Below, piece after piece: positions 5,844 through 7,424 of a stretch of 7,424 nucleotides of DNA; position 1 is the first letter of the stretch; each line of letters opens with the position of its first letter. Origin of the DNA: CAYTID01 sp964437735 (lineage in GTDB: Bacteria; Bacteroidota; Ignavibacteria; UBA10030; BY39); contig CAYTID010000099.1 in the NCBI GenBank assembly GCA_964437735.1, positions 1 through 7,424 of the forward strand. The letters run 5' to 3'. The notes beneath the pieces are model-generated. The model did not search any database and was not told where the DNA came from. It saw nothing but the letters and a program-made list of their open reading frames with translations. The position numbers and the translations under genes are program-made.

Positions 5844-6701
5844 ATGGCAAACATAATTAAAACTACAAAGAGGCAAATTGAAATACTCACCTTAGTTCTG
5901 CAAAATCCGAATATGTATAATATAATGGATATTGAGGGTTTGTTTTCAATAAAAAGAGCAACAGTTGAACGGGATATGTTACAAATAAGGTCGTGGGGGA
6001 TTGACCTCCACAGTATCAGGGGAAATTTTTGTGTTGTCACTCCGGTCACTCCCCAAAAATATGTTGAATTGCTTTCTATGTACATCGCATTCTCATCTTC
6101 TCAATCTGTTTTTCATAAAAGTCTTGCTCTTATACATAAAAGCCTGAAGGATAAATCATTGTCAACGTTTATCATAATAAACAAGGCAATTGACGAGAGC
6201 ATAGTAATGCAGTTTACCTACTATAATTTGCAATCGAATAAAAAAGAGCAGCGAACCATCAATCCTTATGGATTAACGCTGATTGGTAAAAGATGGCTGC
6301 TTCTCGGTTATGTAAATGAGTATAAGCAAATACGACATTACTTAGTTGAAAATATCAGTGACCCGGTTTTACTTAATAAGCATTTCAGGTTAGACAGGAA
6401 ATTTGATTTAGCAAAGTATTATGAAAATACATGGGGACGCTGGCACAGTGAAAAAACGCAAAACGTAAAGATTTGGTTTGATAAATCGGTTGCTCATATT
6501 GTGGAAAACAGGTATTGGCATGTAAACCAGAAAGTGAAGAAGCAAAAGGATGGTTCGGTAATATTCGAAGCAAATGTAAGCGGACTTAATGAAATTACAA
6601 ATTGGATATTGCCATGGGGTAAATTGGCAAAAGTGATTGAGCCGGAGGAGTTAAGTAAAAGAGTAAAAAAAATAGCTGAAGAAATTTTAACAGGATTATA
6701 A
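5844..6701 (+). CDS. HTH-WYL-WCX transcriptional regulator, second of a tandem pair
   Basis: A 285-aa paralogue of the preceding gene, with the same domain order. The winged helix occupies about 8-58 (KRQIEILTL, then ATVERDMLQIRSWGIDLHS). The WYL domain spans about 114-180: AIDESIVMQFTYYN, INPYGLTLIGKRWLLLGY (139-156), then RHYLVENIS. The WCX domain spans about 206-280 and ends WGKLAKVIEPEELSKRV (258-274). The pair shares blocks such as KRQIEIL, SWGIDLHS against SYGIDIHS, DGSVIFE and KVIEPxEL, so they arose by duplication and have since diverged widely. Its WYL core is closer to canonical (R-W-L) than that of the first copy. It starts 3 bp after the upstream stop, with no Shine-Dalgarno of its own, so it relies on coupling. 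Two adjacent WYL proteins recall PafB/PafC, which work together. Confidence 0.9.
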   Translation: MANIIKTTKRQIEILTLVLQNPNMYNIMDIEGLFSIKRATVERDMLQIRSWGIDLHSIRGNFCVVTPVTPQKYVELLSMYIAFSSSQSVFHKSLALIHKSLKDKSLSTFIIINKAIDESIVMQFTYYNLQSNKKEQRTINPYGLTLIGKRWLLLGYVNEYKQIRHYLVENISDPVLLNKHFRLDRKFDLAKYYENTWGRWHSEKTQNVKIWFDKSVAHIVENRYWHVNQKVKKQKDGSVIFEANVSGLNEITNWILPWGKLAKVIEPEELSKRVKKIAEEILTGL

Positions 6702-6710
6702 AAGATATTT

Positions 6711-6737
6711 TTAGTAATAAATGTTAGTAATATTAAC
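6711..6737. repeat. 9-bp direct repeat plus overlapping palindrome upstream of the terminal gene
   Basis: TTAGTAATA occurs at 6711-6719 and again at 6724-6732. The second copy sits within the 15-bp near-palindrome GTTAGTAATATTAAC (6723-6737, one mismatched pair). It occupies the 54-bp gap between the second WYL gene and the next gene, just before that gene's AGGAG site (6741-6745). Iterons like these can be operator half-sites. The region is almost pure AT, so chance is not excluded. Confidence 0.4.
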
Positions 6738-6755
6738 AAAAGGAGAATTGATATT

Positions 6756-7331
6756 ATGCCTATTAATAAAAGAAGAAAAAAACAATGGGAAAAAGCTGAT
6801 ATTTCGTATCAAAATTACATGAACTTTATCATAAATAAGGGAGAAAGATATCCTCTCTCCATTTTAGATTTATTTTATATTAGAAACTTTAAGGGGGGGA
6901 ATGCATCATTTCATATGGAGGAGAATGTCGTGGCTGATAGGTTAATAGAATATTCCAAGATTCTTAGTGAAATTAATAATAAATTCAAAAATAATTCTCT
7001 ATCAAATATCAATAAGAAAAAGATTAAAGATCTTATTTGTTTTTCAAAATTGATGTTTAATCTTATTTCTTCATCACTAACAAAGATTGACGGTTTTAAT
7101 GGTTCTTTTTGTTCTGTGCTATTACATTGCCACTTTCCAAAACTATATCCAATAGCTGATAAATGGCTGTTCAAAAACGTATTAGGAATAGATATACAGT
7201 CTTCAAAAGATATAATAAATAACTATGGAGATTTAGTTAAGAGATTTTACAAAATTGCGAAAAGGAGAACGAATAATAGATCTGTTCGGGAAATTGACAA
7301 GTATTATTTTATTAGAGATCGAGAGCAATAA
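6756..7331 (+). CDS. Unrecognised 191-aa protein, possibly OGG-like helix-hairpin-helix family
   Basis: I cannot name this gene with confidence. The protein is basic and lysine-rich, soluble, with a charged start (INKRRKKQWEKAD) and no signal or membrane segment. The most informative stretch is KIDGFNGSFCSVLLHCHFP (110-128), followed by LYPIADKWLFKNVLGI (130-145) and a C-terminal REIDKYYFIRDRE (178-190). That order (Gly-x-x-x-S-x-x-S/A-x-LL-H-x-x-P, then YPI-x-D-x-x, then a final R-x-x-D helix) resembles bacterial OGG-fold/HhH-GPD-like proteins found around accessory genes. If so, it may bind DNA. I see no clear catalytic Lys/Asp signature, so glycosylase activity is not claimed. Start: ATG with AGGAG (6741-6745) ten bases upstream. 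It lies 54 bp after the WYL pair on the same strand and could be co-transcribed. Its coding sequence is more AT-rich than its neighbours, consistent with separate acquisition. Confidence 0.6.
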   Translation: MPINKRRKKQWEKADISYQNYMNFIINKGERYPLSILDLFYIRNFKGGNASFHMEENVVADRLIEYSKILSEINNKFKNNSLSNINKKKIKDLICFSKLMFNLISSSLTKIDGFNGSFCSVLLHCHFPKLYPIADKWLFKNVLGIDIQSSKDIINNYGDLVKRFYKIAKRRTNNRSVREIDKYYFIRDREQ

Positions 7332-7424
7332 AGAAAAATATTAATAATTTTTAACTTATGGAAATATATTGAGACTGTAAAATAATTTGTGTAAATGGAA
7401 TATTTAGTTTCATAAATAATTAGC

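Noticed and set aside
1..7424. tRNA, rRNA, CRISPR array, insertion-sequence ends or integrase
   Set aside because: No cloverleaf-like sequence, regularly spaced repeats, terminal inverted repeats flanking a transposase, or recombinase gene was seen on either strand. The accessory character is inferred from gene content only.

Overview
This AT-rich window (roughly one-third G+C by eye) fits a Bacteroidota/Chlorobi-type genome, possibly Ignavibacteria. The reasons are low GC, few strong Shine-Dalgarno sites in the left part, and a Bacteroidota-flavoured class V aminotransferase. This placement is inferred from style only; no rRNA or other marker gene is present.

Layout. (1) Positions 1-678, minus strand: a class V PLP-dependent aminotransferase whose C-terminus lies beyond the left edge. 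(2) 902-1339, plus: an ArfB-type ribosome-rescue hydrolase with an intact GGQ motif. (3) 1424-2938, plus: a promoter followed by three overlapping genes that form a complete HipBST-type tripartite toxin-antitoxin operon. They are an XRE DNA-binding HipB, a small stand-alone HipS (the N-terminal HipA subdomain) and a short HipA-like kinase, HipT. (4) 2943-4836, minus: a two-gene operon of an ARPP-1-family protein (first gene) and a DUF932-like protein (second gene, 20 bp overlap). (5) 4837-4964: a divergent control region with a near-consensus sigma-70 promoter and two odd-centred palindromes. (6) 4965-6701, plus: tandem, clearly paralogous HTH-WYL-WCX regulators separated by 3 bp. (7) 6756-7331, plus: a very AT-rich 191-aa gene, unrecognised by name, with tentative similarity to an OGG-like helix-hairpin-helix family. 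(8) 7332-7424: no gene seen.

How the parts may work together. The left end looks like ordinary chromosome (metabolism, translation quality control). From 1424 onward the content is accessory. HipBST is a self-contained stress or growth-arrest module. To its right, the ARPP-1/DUF932 operon lies back-to-back with a WYL regulator pair, an arrangement often seen when WYL proteins control defence genes (BrxR and CapW are precedents). ARPP-1 was named from computational surveys of prokaryotic conflict systems, and neither ARPP-1 nor DUF932 has an established biochemical activity that I know of. The best candidate for an undescribed system here is therefore ARPP-1 + DUF932-like + WYL pair, perhaps with the OGG-like gene. 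That grouping is inference from gene order and control-region structure; nothing in the sequence proves a shared function.
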